Shown one piece after another: positions 20,862 through 32,082 of a stretch of DNA of 64,000 bases. Origin of the DNA: Tremella fuciformis (lineage: Eukaryota; Basidiomycota; Tremellomycetes; Tremellales; Tremellaceae); NCBI GenBank assembly GCA_032768795.1, contig CP136493.1, forward strand, positions 1,550,001-1,614,000, in the 5' to 3' direction. A program made the position numbers and the translations under genes. The notes beneath the pieces were generated by a model, which was not told the DNA's origin, ran no database searches, and was given only the letters and a program-made list of their open reading frames with translations. Each line of letters begins with the position of its first letter. Within the stretch, counting starts at the first letter, position 1.

Positions 20862-22962
20862 ATGTTGCCGTCTCATCGAGCCAGCGATGTCGTCGGGACG
20901 GATACGGACATCATGCATAGCAGCAAGACCCTGCGGGTGACAGATCTGACGGTCCAAATCGATGATGGGCGTCCGCACGGCCCAAGAGCGCTCAAGGCGG
21001 GACCCTCCCGCTGGCGCACTAAGGAGTTCCGGTTCTACGCGTTGGTCTTCGCGGTGGTGGTACCGATGATGGTGTGGATACCCGTTAGGTTGAGCCTGCG
21101 TACGTACGCTTCCTCGCGTCGGCGCCGTAGCTGACATTCAGCAAGTCATCCTAATTACCCGCAATTCGCATCAAAGCTCAGTGAGGGATGGCTATTCCGT
21201 GGCAGGGTGGTGAGCTCGGACACGAAGCATTGTCAAGGGGCTAAACCCGAAGGATATGAGTGATCCACAATATCGCTCCTTCCGCAATAACTTGATTCCC
21301 CTTCTCGAGCTGTCCTCGGCTTATCTTGTCTGCTCCCACCTGTACAGATACTTTGCGCCGTCGATGACGCCCCGAGCTCGAGCGGCCTTCATCGCAGGGT
21401 TTGCCGTGGGCATGCTCGTCATTCTACATGGCGCAAGTGCGATCAAAATCCTGAGCATTTTGTGCTTGAATTACGTCGCCGCGAAAAGCCCCAAATCGAC
21501 CTTTGTAGCCAAATGCTGGCCCGCAGCACTCATGGCAGGCAACATGGGGATCTTGTTCATGAATGAACGCTATGACGGCTACAAATTGGGTCAACTACAT
21601 TCCGCACTGGGCGCTTTGGTACGTACTTCAGCCCAGACGAGGGCGCTGATAATGACAAGACGTAGGATGATTTTGCCGGGGTTCTGCCCAGGTGGCATGT
21701 CAGTTTCAACATCACCATGCTGAGGATCGTATCTTTCGGCATGGACTGGCACTGGCAGTCCATGACGGTGACAGTCTCACAGGTCAGTACAACTCCGCGC
21801 TGCCTGGGGTGATCTGATCCCTAGGACCCCTTTGACTACCGAGGCAGAGTCAAGACATCGCTTGCGCCCGAGGAATATTCATGGCTCAATTACGTGGCTT
21901 ATTGCCTCTACCCTCCGCTGTACATCGCCGGTCCCATCATCACCTTCAACGATTTCGTGCACCAGGTCAGTCGCCCTTTGCATCGAGTCCGCCAAGTTGA
22001 TGGTCAGCTCCACAGACCACTCATCATACCACTCAGAGAACGACTCTTATACGGGGTTCGATTCCTATTCTGCTTGTTGACTATGGAAGCGATCCTACAT
22101 ACCATGTACGTGGTAGCAGTCAAGGACACGAAGGCCTGGCAGGGAGACACAACCGCGGAGCTGTGCATGATCGGATTCTGGAACCTGGTCATTGTATGGC
22201 TCAAAGTGCGCCAGTCCCCTCAGAGCAGACAAGGGAGCTCACGCCACAGCTCCTGATTCCTTGGCGCTTCTTTCGCTTGTGGGCCCTGCTTGACGGAATT
22301 GATCCTCCCGAAAACATGATACGCTGTGTCGCTAACAATTACTCGACCATGCAGTTCTGGAAGAGCTGGCACAGGAGCTACAATCTCTGGGTAGTGAGGT
22401 TGGTCTCCAGAATTGAGGGTGCGCTTGTAATGCTCACTCTGCAGGTACCTGTACATACCCGTGGGTGGCAACAATCGCAAGGCTCTGTCGACTTTGGTCG
22501 TCTTCACGTTTGTGGCGTTGTGGCATGATCTGTCGACTCGGTTGCTGGCATGGGGATGGCTTGTCAGCCTATTCATCTTGCCAGAGCTCGTTGCGACAGC
22601 GATGCTGCCGCAGGTCAAGGTCAGTTCGAAGTGATACAGGCTATGTGTCATGCTGAGAATCAGTACGGCGAGGAGCCGTGGTACCGCCACGTCTGCGCCC
22701 TTGGAGCGGTACTCAATATCCTCCTGATGATGGCCGCTAATCTCGTGGGCTTCGTGCTGGGACTAGATGGGATGAGGTACCTTGTAGCGCAGATATCGGG
22801 TTCTTGGTCCGGTCAGCTAACTGTATGTTTCCAGTGCGCAAAAGCTGATTGGCAGGATTGGCTTTTCTGGTCTTCGCCTCGGCCTGCCTGTTCGTCGCAG
22901 CACAGGTCATGTTCGAATATCGAGAAGAGGAGAAAAGGCGGGGCATCGATCGGAAATGCTAG
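20862..22962 (+). CDS. GUP1: Gup1-like MBOAT acyltransferase
   Basis: A multispanning endoplasmic-reticulum O-acyltransferase; family members remodel GPI-anchor lipid and affect glycerol uptake. Exons 20862-21099, 21142-21209, 21253-21618, 21666-21782, 21825-21965, 22008-22205, 22250-22398, 22445-22619, 22664-22811 and 22856-22962 give 568 residues. Family blocks are SHPNYPQF and EGWLFRGR after the first membrane span, [55 protein letters not shown], and [17 protein letters not shown], which carries the predicted catalytic His in LWHD. The protein ends [18 protein letters not shown], matching the usual Gup1 tail, which fixes the last splice. Confidence 0.94.
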
Positions 22963-23257
22963 CTACGAGTAGTCGATCATTTGCATACTATCATGCACTC
23001 AAAGGCAGGCAGGCAGGCGCGACGATGGCCGTCTTTCGTGCCAGCCTTCGGTGGCGCGACGACGCTAGCGCAGTCACTCATCTAGCGCGCGCTGATCATC
23101 CTTTGACGAGACCGCTCCACCTGCGACGCACTGCGCACTACGCGCTTCGAGCAGAAGGTCCATGCGGGCGCACAGCGGTACTTCAGTCGCGTCACACGAC
23201 CTCCCAACCCGTCCATCAGCTTACCTGCCCTCACTGATCTGATCTGCCAATCTGACC

Positions 23258-23692
23258 ATGTCGCTCGCTATCGCTCATCTGGCGGGCTCCAGCCTTACCT
23301 CAGCCCCAGCGCCAGGAGCCGCGCCGGCTCCTGCTCCTGCTCCAGCGCCAGCCTCGCCGCGTGGGATGTTCGGCCTCAGTCTCTCCACGCGCGCTCCGTA
23401 CCTCTTCAGGACCGTCGCCGTCCCCGCATCGTCTCCAACTCCGACCACCACGATGCCCGCGCAGACAGCGTCGGCATCATCGTCCACCACCCCTTCGACA
23501 TCACCCGTCACGCCCCCGCCCAATTCCGCCACCTCGACGGCTCCCCTGGCCGTGCAAGCCGCCGGTGCGAAAGCAGAATCTACACCGCAGAGGCGCGCGT
23601 CGGTGCCGTCGTCCCCTGCACATATGGCCAAGGAGGATATATGGCGCGACGGGCTGCGCACGGGCTTCCTCTCGTTCTCTTCGACTCTGTAA
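23258..23692 (+). CDS. Small Ala/Pro/Ser-rich protein, unknown
   Basis: A single-exon frame of 144 residues starts with ATG at 23258. It has an Ala-Pro repeat near residues 17-32, a Ser/Thr/Pro-rich middle with a basic phospho-site-like RRASVPSSP, and a compact end HMAKEDIWRDGLRTGFLSFS. The last 22 residues look folded and could be the conserved part. No family recognised. It lies 300 bp downstream of GUP1 on the same strand and convergent with the gene ending at 23993. Confidence 0.5.
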   Translation: MSLAIAHLAGSSLTSAPAPGAAPAPAPAPAPASPRGMFGLSLSTRAPYLFRTVAVPASSPTPTTTMPAQTASASSSTTPSTSPVTPPPNSATSTAPLAVQAAGAKAESTPQRRASVPSSPAHMAKEDIWRDGLRTGFLSFSSTL

Positions 23693-23992
23693 CTTGGCCC
23701 GTGCGACTGTTTTTAATTTTGTATGTCTTCTGTCTGTAGCTGTACAAGTAGCACGAAGAAGCAGAGCAACTGCGCGCATGCATTCGCCTACGTCCAGTGT
23801 CCGTCCTCTCGTCCTCGACGCGTGACGGGTCGTCATAAGCACTATGAAGTAGCAGCAGTATGTGCGTACACGCCAATACGGCACTACAGTGCGGGCTCTA
23901 ATGCCCGGCGATTCAGCAGCGGGATCGAATGTCCAGCAATGAATGTCCTCTGATCCAAAGACAGCCGGTTTTTCCGCTATCCTCCGACCTGT

Positions 23993-26109
23993 CTAAGCCT
24001 TGACCAGCCTCGCCTTGACGAGCAAGCCCTTGAGGCCTTTGGAGGACTTGCCACCGCCCAGACGGGCAGGGACGGGCTGATGCCACCCTTCGCTCTCGCG
24101 GCCAGTGCCGATTGGCGAAGGCACCGAGGCGTCACTGCTGTCCATCGCCGAGGACGAGCAGGACGAGTTGCTCGTGGCGCTGCCGCGACCTTTCAGAGCG
24201 CCCGGCGGCAGAGGCAGCGAGGTATCGGATGGCGAGAGCTCCTGCATCTCAGGCGTGGGCGGGGTGAGCAGGAGGTCGGAGGCGTGAGTGACGTTGCTCA
24301 GGCCTGAGCGGGAGAATCGGCGGCCGTCCCGTGAAAGCGAGTACGAGTGATAGGCGGCTGAGGCGGAGCGCCCGGAGCCGCCGCCAGGTGTAGGCCCGGC
24401 AGGTGGATGGGATGGTTGTTGCGTGTAGTTAGGAAGGATGGCGGAGAGGGGCGAGTCGAGCTCGACAGCCGGGGCGAGGGCGGGTGTGCTGCGCGTAGTC
24501 ATAGACGAGTAGGATGACGGCTGCGGAGCGACGCCCAGCGCGTCTTTCGCAGGCAGAGGAGGACTGATGCTGAGCTCACCGGGCAAGGACACGCATCCGT
24601 CCCACGAGCCAAGGAAGGCCCGTGCCTTCGCATCGCTGGCGTAGGGCAGATCGCACTTGACGCCGCCAAACAGCATCATCTCTGAACCGCTAAGGTGCGT
24701 GTGCTCGCCTATCGCATCGTCGATGTGTGGTGCGGCCCACGCTGTGGGGCTGACGACGGCGCCCCAGACCTTGCCTGTTGAGTACGAAGGCATGAGAGAC
24801 AGGAGGAAGTTCTCGATGACACCTGGCAGGGGCGCGGGCACCTGCGACGGCATAATGTGCAGGAGAGGAACCGAAAGCTCCTGCACTGTAGTCTTGCGTG
24901 CCAATGCATCGTGGCGCGAGATCATGGGCAGAACCCCTGTGGTCACGACAACCGATTCTTGCAGCATATCTTTGAGAGCATGACCAGGTCGATAGTCTGA
25001 CATCGGTGCGATGAAGTGGAGAACCGCATCAAAGGTCGGTCCAACCGCAGCGGACGGCTTGTCTTCCGCTAGCTTGTTCAATCCGAATGGCATGGAGGAG
25101 ATGCGTGAGCGGAAAGAGGGTCGCGATGACGAGCTGTCCATATTCGTATCGGACGAACTCTTCGAAGCCGATGGTCGGATGTTGAACAGGCTCTGCGGGC
25201 GGCCCCGGTCATTCTGGTTTGGCTCGGACAGCTCGATGGAGTTTGTGGAAAGCTGGCGATTCCGCATTGTCCGTGGCGTGTCGGGCGGGGAGAGTGAGGC
25301 AGTGGAGTCCATTGAGCCACGCCGAGGGGTGGTCGCTCGCCTGGACGATTTGTGGGACTGGCGGAAGTTCTGAGCAAGCTGGGTGGCCTGCTCAAGCATG
25401 GACAGAAGCGGATGATCCGCGGACGAGCGAGGGCCGAAAGGTTGTACGGTGGGGAAAATCTGGTCCGCCTGCGAGAAAGAAGGCGATGTGAGCGCTTCGA
25501 TGGATGGCGAAGGTGTCTGAGAGCCGACGAGAAGTAGCGTTTCGGAAAAGGCTGGGTTGTGCAAGATCGGGGCGAGAGACGACGGAGATGGCTCTGCAAG
25601 GGATCAGTTGGCAGATCTGCTGGAGAGGGGGTGGACGTACTGCCAAGGACGAGGATGACCCTCTCGCGATCTCGCCACCTGTCGCCGCCCTTCTGTCCCT
25701 CTAGCACATCCACGACCCAGTTCGCCCTGCTCCTCCCAGAACCCGAGGGACGCCTGCCCGCCTCTGCAAAAGATTCTCGCCCGCTGTCCATCATTGGCGC
25801 CCTCTGCTTCCCTTTGTCGCTCGTGGCGCGGAGTGAGGGTACCGGCAGCGGCGCGTCCGAGGCCGAGCGGAAGGCCGAGGGGGGCGGTCTGCTGTGACTG
25901 TCCATGGAGGCAGAGGAAGTAGGAGAGCGCGGAGATGTTGGTGAAGTGGAAGTGGATCCCGACGAAAGGGTACGGGAGGACGTCGAGCGGTGAGACATGG
26001 GGGGCGCCGGCTGCGGGCGGGTGGCCTGACTTATCCTTGCCGAAAGGAAACCATCCGCGATGGGGGTCGAGCGTGCGGTGGACCGGGGAAACGGCGTGGC
26101 TTTGGACAT
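23993..26109 (-). CDS. Unknown 689-residue protein, lineage-specific
   Basis: Exons 26109-25641 and 25593-23993 are joined across a 47-nt intron (GTACGT..GCAG). The N-terminal 130 residues are Ser/Thr/Pro-rich. A folded-looking core then begins with ANWVVDVLEGQKGGDRWRDR, ERVILVLGKP, followed by AVLHFIAPMSDYRPGHALKD, VVVTTGVLPMISRH and PGVIENFLLSLMPSYSTGK. The C-terminal third is again low-complexity Ser-rich and ends LLVKARLVKA. I do not recognise the fold. The alternation of a conserved-looking core with disordered arms suggests a cytosolic regulatory or scaffold protein, which is a guess. Confidence 0.75.
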
Positions 26110-28219
26110 GGTGAAGGGGGGCGGTGCGCGACTAGTGAGCGATGATGGCTAATGAGCTATAATGGGTGACTGTCGGGCCTACGCAGCCGGAGTGTCGGGG
26201 AGGGCAGGGCAGGAAGCGATGGCGGCGTGTTTTGACGAGGTGAGTACCTTTGTGGTCGTGGTCTCGGTGTCGAGTGTCCAGGATGACCGATGTCGTGTTG
26301 CAATGTCGAATGGTCGATCTCGCGTTGCCAAGCGTGGATAGGATGGCGATGCCAAGCCCAAAGAGAAGGAGGAGGAGGCGACTAAGGTTGCGTTGTGCCA
26401 GTGCAAAGGGGGAAAAGAAAGGGGATTCGCCAAGAGAATCGGAGGAAGCAAAGGGCGGGGCGATGACGTCTCGACCGAGCTATCTGCTATGTATCAAAGA
26501 TGAAGAATGGTGGCGAGGTAGTGTCAAGGATGTCTCTGTCGATGTCAACTTGCTTGTAGATGGGAGATGAGATGATAACGAGGCTCACGTACTCTTTGTC
26601 CTCTCTCGATCTCGTCCGAATCGACGATCTCTTGCTGCCTACTGCTGCTGCTGATACTCGAGATTTACCGCGCCGCCGGCCTGAACTGCGTACGACGCCA
26701 CGCTCTTTTCTCTCTCTTTCCCCCTTAGGTTGGTTGGCTGCGGGGAGATGGAGAGATGGGGGGACTACGTCAGGCATTGAATGGCATGCATGCTGTCTTG
26801 CTTTCTCCGAGCCACGAGCCACGAGCCACAGAATAGGATAAGAGTCAAGGACACGTCCCAAACCCTATCTGCCCGGTCTACAGAGGGGAACGGCTATGGC
26901 GTGATCGTCTCAGACATACAGTAGAGCTATTCCTGCCGATCCTCTACTTGCAAGTATGCTGACCCGTAGTGCAGGATGTCATCAGTGCAGTCCAGCTGCG
27001 AGGTCGTGCGAGCTGCGGGATGCTCGCCGCAGCATTTCTCGAGAGAGAAGAGCTATATTCGTGCCGCGAACCCTGACCACCACCCTCCTCCCGGCTACGG
27101 CACGGGAAAAAGAGAGACACATGTCACGGCCGACTCACTGACCGAGTAGACTCGTAGTAGTCGACAAGCCACTAGCAGCTCGCTGACCGCGGACCCCCAG
27201 ACTACAAGCGCAGTTCATAGTCTGGAACGTGTCCGCCTCGCCGCAGTGATGCTACAGCTCGCTGCTGCTAATGACTCTTCGCCGCACTGCGATCTTTGAC
27301 CGTGCTGTGCTTTGCAGGTACTCAGGCACGGAATCTTCGCGTGACCTAAGCGGACACGACCAAACCCTATGACGCGTGTCTATTGCTCGCTCCGTGTTAC
27401 GTCTGCTCCCGTCTTCTGCCCTCGTGTATGATGACGTGGAGTCACTGCCAAGTCTCGAAAACCGGTAAGCAGCTCTTTGCTCTTTGCAACTATGAGACTG
27501 CGCTGCTGTGACCCGTACAGGTGAGTCCTCAGCGACCCCGACGTCTCACCCTTCACTCTTCACTACTCTCTCCATCTCCGGACTAGCGGATGAATTAGCG
27601 CGACATTTGCACGTCAGGACGACGTCCCTCGTCCGCTCACTCAGCGTTGGAGGGACGGAGGCGTTCATCTTGCTCATTCTGACTCGCCTACCTCCCAACA
27701 CATCCAACGGCACGAGGCCCTCGAGCTGACTTACAGATGAGACATGAACTTATGCAGCTTCGGTGGTGAAAAGAGTCCCCTGAGCTAGGATTGTCGCACC
27801 TTACTGACCTCACACCTCACCCCTGCAGCCAACCCTACGCCCGCTCTCAGTCCCTCGGACCAGCGTCGAGGACCTTTTGTCCCTCTGTGCTGTCCCCGAG
27901 GTGTGTCGATATCGATACGCAGCGCAGAAGCAAGCTCTTGACTGGGCATGTCCTCGATCCGTCTTTGCCTCCACTGGACGGGGACTAATCAGTCTTGACG
28001 ACATGTGTAGATAGGAGCAAGGAGTTTCGTACCGCTCTGTCATGCATACTTGAGACTACCTCTGTCGACATGGTTTCTATCATTCACCATGCTTCGTGCA
28101 GCACCATCTTCCTGGTTGAAATTCTGCCTCCGCTTCTCGAGGTGGAGGTGGTCCTCGTATGTCTGACAGGATTCAACTATTCTTTGACTTTTCGCACCAG
28201 TCCTCGCGGCCCTGGCAAG
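26110..28219. other. 2.1-kb divergent intergenic region, no gene seen
   Basis: The region lies between the start of the 23993-26109 gene and the RPAP1 start. Short frames exist, but none shows splice-supported extension or protein-like composition. The right end has two further in-frame options for the RPAP1 start (ATG at 28070), so part of it is probably the RPAP1 5' leader. Confidence 0.5.
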
Positions 28220-31200
28220 ATGATCCTCGGCCAGATCGTCGAGCGCACCTCTGCACCACCTCAACCACCGAAGGCCCCCACTCCACGAGCAGGTCCTTCC
28301 ACCGCGGGCTTTCCTTCTGTCCAACACCGGTCAGCACGACCACCCCGCGCCCCAGCTACCTCGTCAGTGGCAGCTCCTCGCAGGACTATCTTGCCTTCCG
28401 GGACAGCACCAGATGATCATGCATCTTCACAGCCACTAGGTGATACAAGTGAGGTGGACCAGATCCGACGGGATGTCGACCGGCAGAACAGCGCCAGGGT
28501 TGCCGCCATGTCTGCGGCAGAACGGGAAGAAGAGCTCGCAGAGCTGCGCGAGCGATTTGGGGATGGGGTCATGGCAGCTCTGAAGAGGCGAGCGGTCGCT
28601 CGGCAACAGCCTTTGAAAGACACCGCGGTGGGTATGCGCAACAAGCGAGCGAGCGAGCTGACAAAGCGATAGCAGCCCGAAGCCGGTCCTTCGTCTCCTA
28701 GGCGACCACAAAGAAACCCTTCGGATGTCGAGGCGTCCCAAGTGCGAGCTCAGGTAGACGAAGAGAACCGACAGAGGGTGGAGCGTATGTCTCCTGCGGA
28801 AAGGGCAGAAGAGCTTCGCGAGCTGGAAGAACGATTCGGATCATCTGTCCTCGATGCTCTGCGACACCGCGCGGCTGCCCGGTCGCAACGGCCTCCCGAG
28901 AGCGTTCCGCATGAGGGCAGTTCTGAAAGGATCAGCGCAGCTGAGAACGCCTCTACTGCATCCCAAGCTCATCGACCAGCCGACGATCCGCCAGATGCCG
29001 CCAAACTCAAAGCCATGTACTTTGCCGACGTCCCGTCCGAGCCTGACAAGCTCGCATGGATGTCGCCCGTGCCATCCTCTTCCGCCTTTGCGACATCATC
29101 TGTCCGCTTCGACCTGTCAGGCCGACCCCTTACCGTCGCTCAGAGCGCAAGTATATCCACGACGAGAGGTCTGCATCATCATGGGGATCAACCGGACTTG
29201 GCGGGCTACACGATGGATGAGATTCTCTGGCTCTGTCGCTCGACCGTACCAGGGCAGCGGGTGACCATGCTCGGTGTGCTCACTCGGATACTCGAGCAGT
29301 ACGTCAATGACAGACTGCCAGATGAAGCAGCGGCGAGTGTGCTGGAGGCAAAAGGGCTGGATAGCGGTGTACAGCTCGCCATCATGGGACTGCAAGGCAG
29401 GGGTACCAGCTTATTGCGCGCAGGTGTAGACCTTCTGTTCGTCTGCTTGGAAAGCGAGAAGCAGGAGAGAAGGACAGATCGCGCTGCCGACCTTGCCCTC
29501 GTTCCCTTCGAAAGCCTCATACCGACACTGATGGACCTTGTCTCGAGCGACCTCTTGCCGAGAGCTTCGGCAGAGAAGACAATCACTATCCTGCGGACTT
29601 TCATCTCACGAAACGCGGAGCAAGCAGATCTTGTCCTGCCGACGCTACCGCAGGTCCTGCGCGCACAGGTGTTCGATCGACCCTGGCCGTACGAGCCTTC
29701 CGACCCTCCCTCGATCCAAGCCATACGGCTCCTCTGTGAGCTAATCGACGGGTCCCGCACGTCCGCCGAGCTAGTCGTCTCGAACGGAATGCACTCTTCC
29801 CTTCTCAAATACATCATCCCATCTTTGTGGACCAGCGTGCCTGACTGTGCAGAGCTTGCGAGTTTGGCACTGCGGGTATTCGGCGGTCTTGGGAAATACG
29901 GTCTCGCCTCCTCCACAGCGGTCACCGCTCGCGACGTCTTCGCCGACCTAGGCGCACAACTGGCCTCCTCGCGGGAAGCAAGTTCTTTGCTTTCCAAGCT
30001 TCAAGGGGCATTCTGGGACCTCCTGGCTGTCTGGACTACCTGTGCTATAGACCCACATCGGACGACGCCCGAACACGATCTGACGTGGGCGCAGCTGGAG
30101 TCGCTCGCCTGGGTCGAGCAAGCTTTGAGTGTCCGCAAGTCGGATTCAGATCACGGAGACGACGCCAGTGGAGCGTTGCTATGGCTCCTGGTGGCGTGGT
30201 GTGAGGGTCTGAGGATCAATAGCTCAAATCACGGTGAAGCAGACATCGCTCGACTAGCAAAGTCCGTCCAGTTGCCCGACCTTGTGGATAGGCAGCTGGT
30301 CAACGATTCCCTTCAGCCATCACGCGTCGTTGCGGCGATCGTGAGGCTCGACCGCCTTTTTCAACTCGCTTCAGTTGCTCCTGCGCAGCTTGTACAGGTA
30401 GATACACTATCTCGCTTGCAACCTCACGGCCCTGGCTCAACATGGGGTCGCTCGATCGAATTCGACCTTCTTGCGCACGGTGTCAAGGCCGTGGAACCAG
30501 AAGAATGGGCCAAACGCGTCTTCGCGCTTCTGGCCTCTTTCAGGCCAGGCGACGAACCCCTCGCGCTCGACCTGGTCGACTCCCTTCTCGCTTCCTCGAG
30601 ACCCTCGGAAGGCGATGTGGATCTCGTCCCCCTTCGGCCGCTACTCCAGTACATCATCCTGCCCGACGTGAAGAGCGTAGTGGCGCCGTCCATCCCTCAT
30701 CACTTGTATCTCAAGTCGACTTCGGCTCTCAGGCTACCTGAGCCTCACGCATCCGCGACGGAAGTGATAAAAACACAAGGTCTGCCACTGCGGCGAGACT
30801 GGGTGTTCTCGACATTGGATGAGCTCCTCCGTTCGGCCGACTCGGACGCACTGCAAGTCGCCCAGTCTCTCCCTGGGTGGAACTTTACCGAGACGGAGGT
30901 GGTCCGGTCCACTCTCCACCTGGCGCTGAAGCAATGCCGAGCATTCCCTCCAGAGCCAATTTGCCATGAACCGGAGGCCGGCTCAGTCACTGGTGATCGA
31001 CAGGGAGGCATGACCCGCACAGACGTCGTGCTGGGACTCATGAAAGTCTTCATGCTGGAGCACAATCAGGGCACTACCTCAGGCCAAGAGATCTTCCGTG
31101 ACGCGGTAGTTGAACAGGCCCTCTCGGACCTCTTGGCATCCACCATCCGCCCTGTAGAGTATCAACCTCATTCCCTTGCGCCCGCATCAGGAGTCAGCCT

Positions 31201-31813
31201 CGCTCCACTCGAGGAAGCCTCCTCCGCCTCTCTTGGACTAGGCTCCGCCCCGTTCTTCCAGTTCTACTCGGACTTGGTCGGGCTGAGCAACACGACCTTT
31301 CCCCATCCAGTCCTTTCCGCCTTACTCGTCGTTCCACTCTCCTCGGCCTACGCGAAAGACTACCGCCTAGCCGTGTGGGGCGACGAGTCGGCCCTGCGCC
31401 AAATCAAGATCCCCGCTTCTGGCGTCCCCCTCGAACTGCCCAACGGGCTCGATGCATTCTTCTCGCCGCCCGAGAGGGACCTCGAGGTGTTGGGCGCGTA
31501 CTGCCGAGCGCTGGGCAAAGGGTGGGTGAGGAAAGAGAGCGGGTTCACGTGGGACCAAGCTGTCTTTCATATCAGCCGTTTTCTGTGGTCTGACATGGCC
31601 GCGGATGGGAGTTCAGGGGAGAGGAGGACGATGCTGCGTGCGCTTATGCTGCGTGCGCCGGAAGATGTGGTCCGAGCGCTGGTGTGCCGCTCAGAGGACT
31701 GGTCTGCGGCCGTGTCGGTGGAGTCGGATGAGGTGCAAAGACGGATCAAGCTGATTGGGGATCTCGTGGGGCCAGAAGGGTTAGCACGAGTGGAGAGCAT
31801 TTGTAGATCATGA
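28220..31813 (+). CDS. RPAP1: RNA polymerase II-associated protein 1 (RPAP1)
   Basis: RPAP1/Rba50 is a factor for RNA polymerase II assembly and nuclear import. Exons 28220-28627 and 28673-31813 give 1182 residues with this start. The RPAP1_C signature is clear near residues 270-330: VRFDLSGRPL, GLHHHGDQPDLAGYTMDEIL, RSTVPGQRVTML. The N-terminal region carries two copies of an RPAP1_N-like module, about 75 residues apart: EVDQIRRDVDRQN..ERFGDGVMAALKRRA and AQVDEENRQRVERM..ERFGSSVLDALRHRAA. The remainder is a long helical repeat-type region. The start MILGQIVERT is chosen because the sequence upstream is not protein-like; an upstream in-frame ATG at 28070 would add 50 residues. Confidence 0.92.
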
Positions 31814-32082
31814 AGAAGAGCATCTGCATTGCATGTATGTCTTGTCCGTCCCAGAGCTACCAGGCACCGAGTCTCGAAACTCGGCCCGCGTCACACTGAC
31901 GAGCTGGTGTCATGCCAAGAGCAGCAACGCGTGCTGCGCCTTCGTCTGTATACACAGTACAAGAGGCAGCAGCCAGCCGAGCTCTTGGTCACAGAGACAC
32001 TCAAATCGGCTGTCTATCATGGCAAGTAGCCACACGGATAGACTCAAGGATCGCCAAGTGAGTATTGGATCCGGCCGAGACG

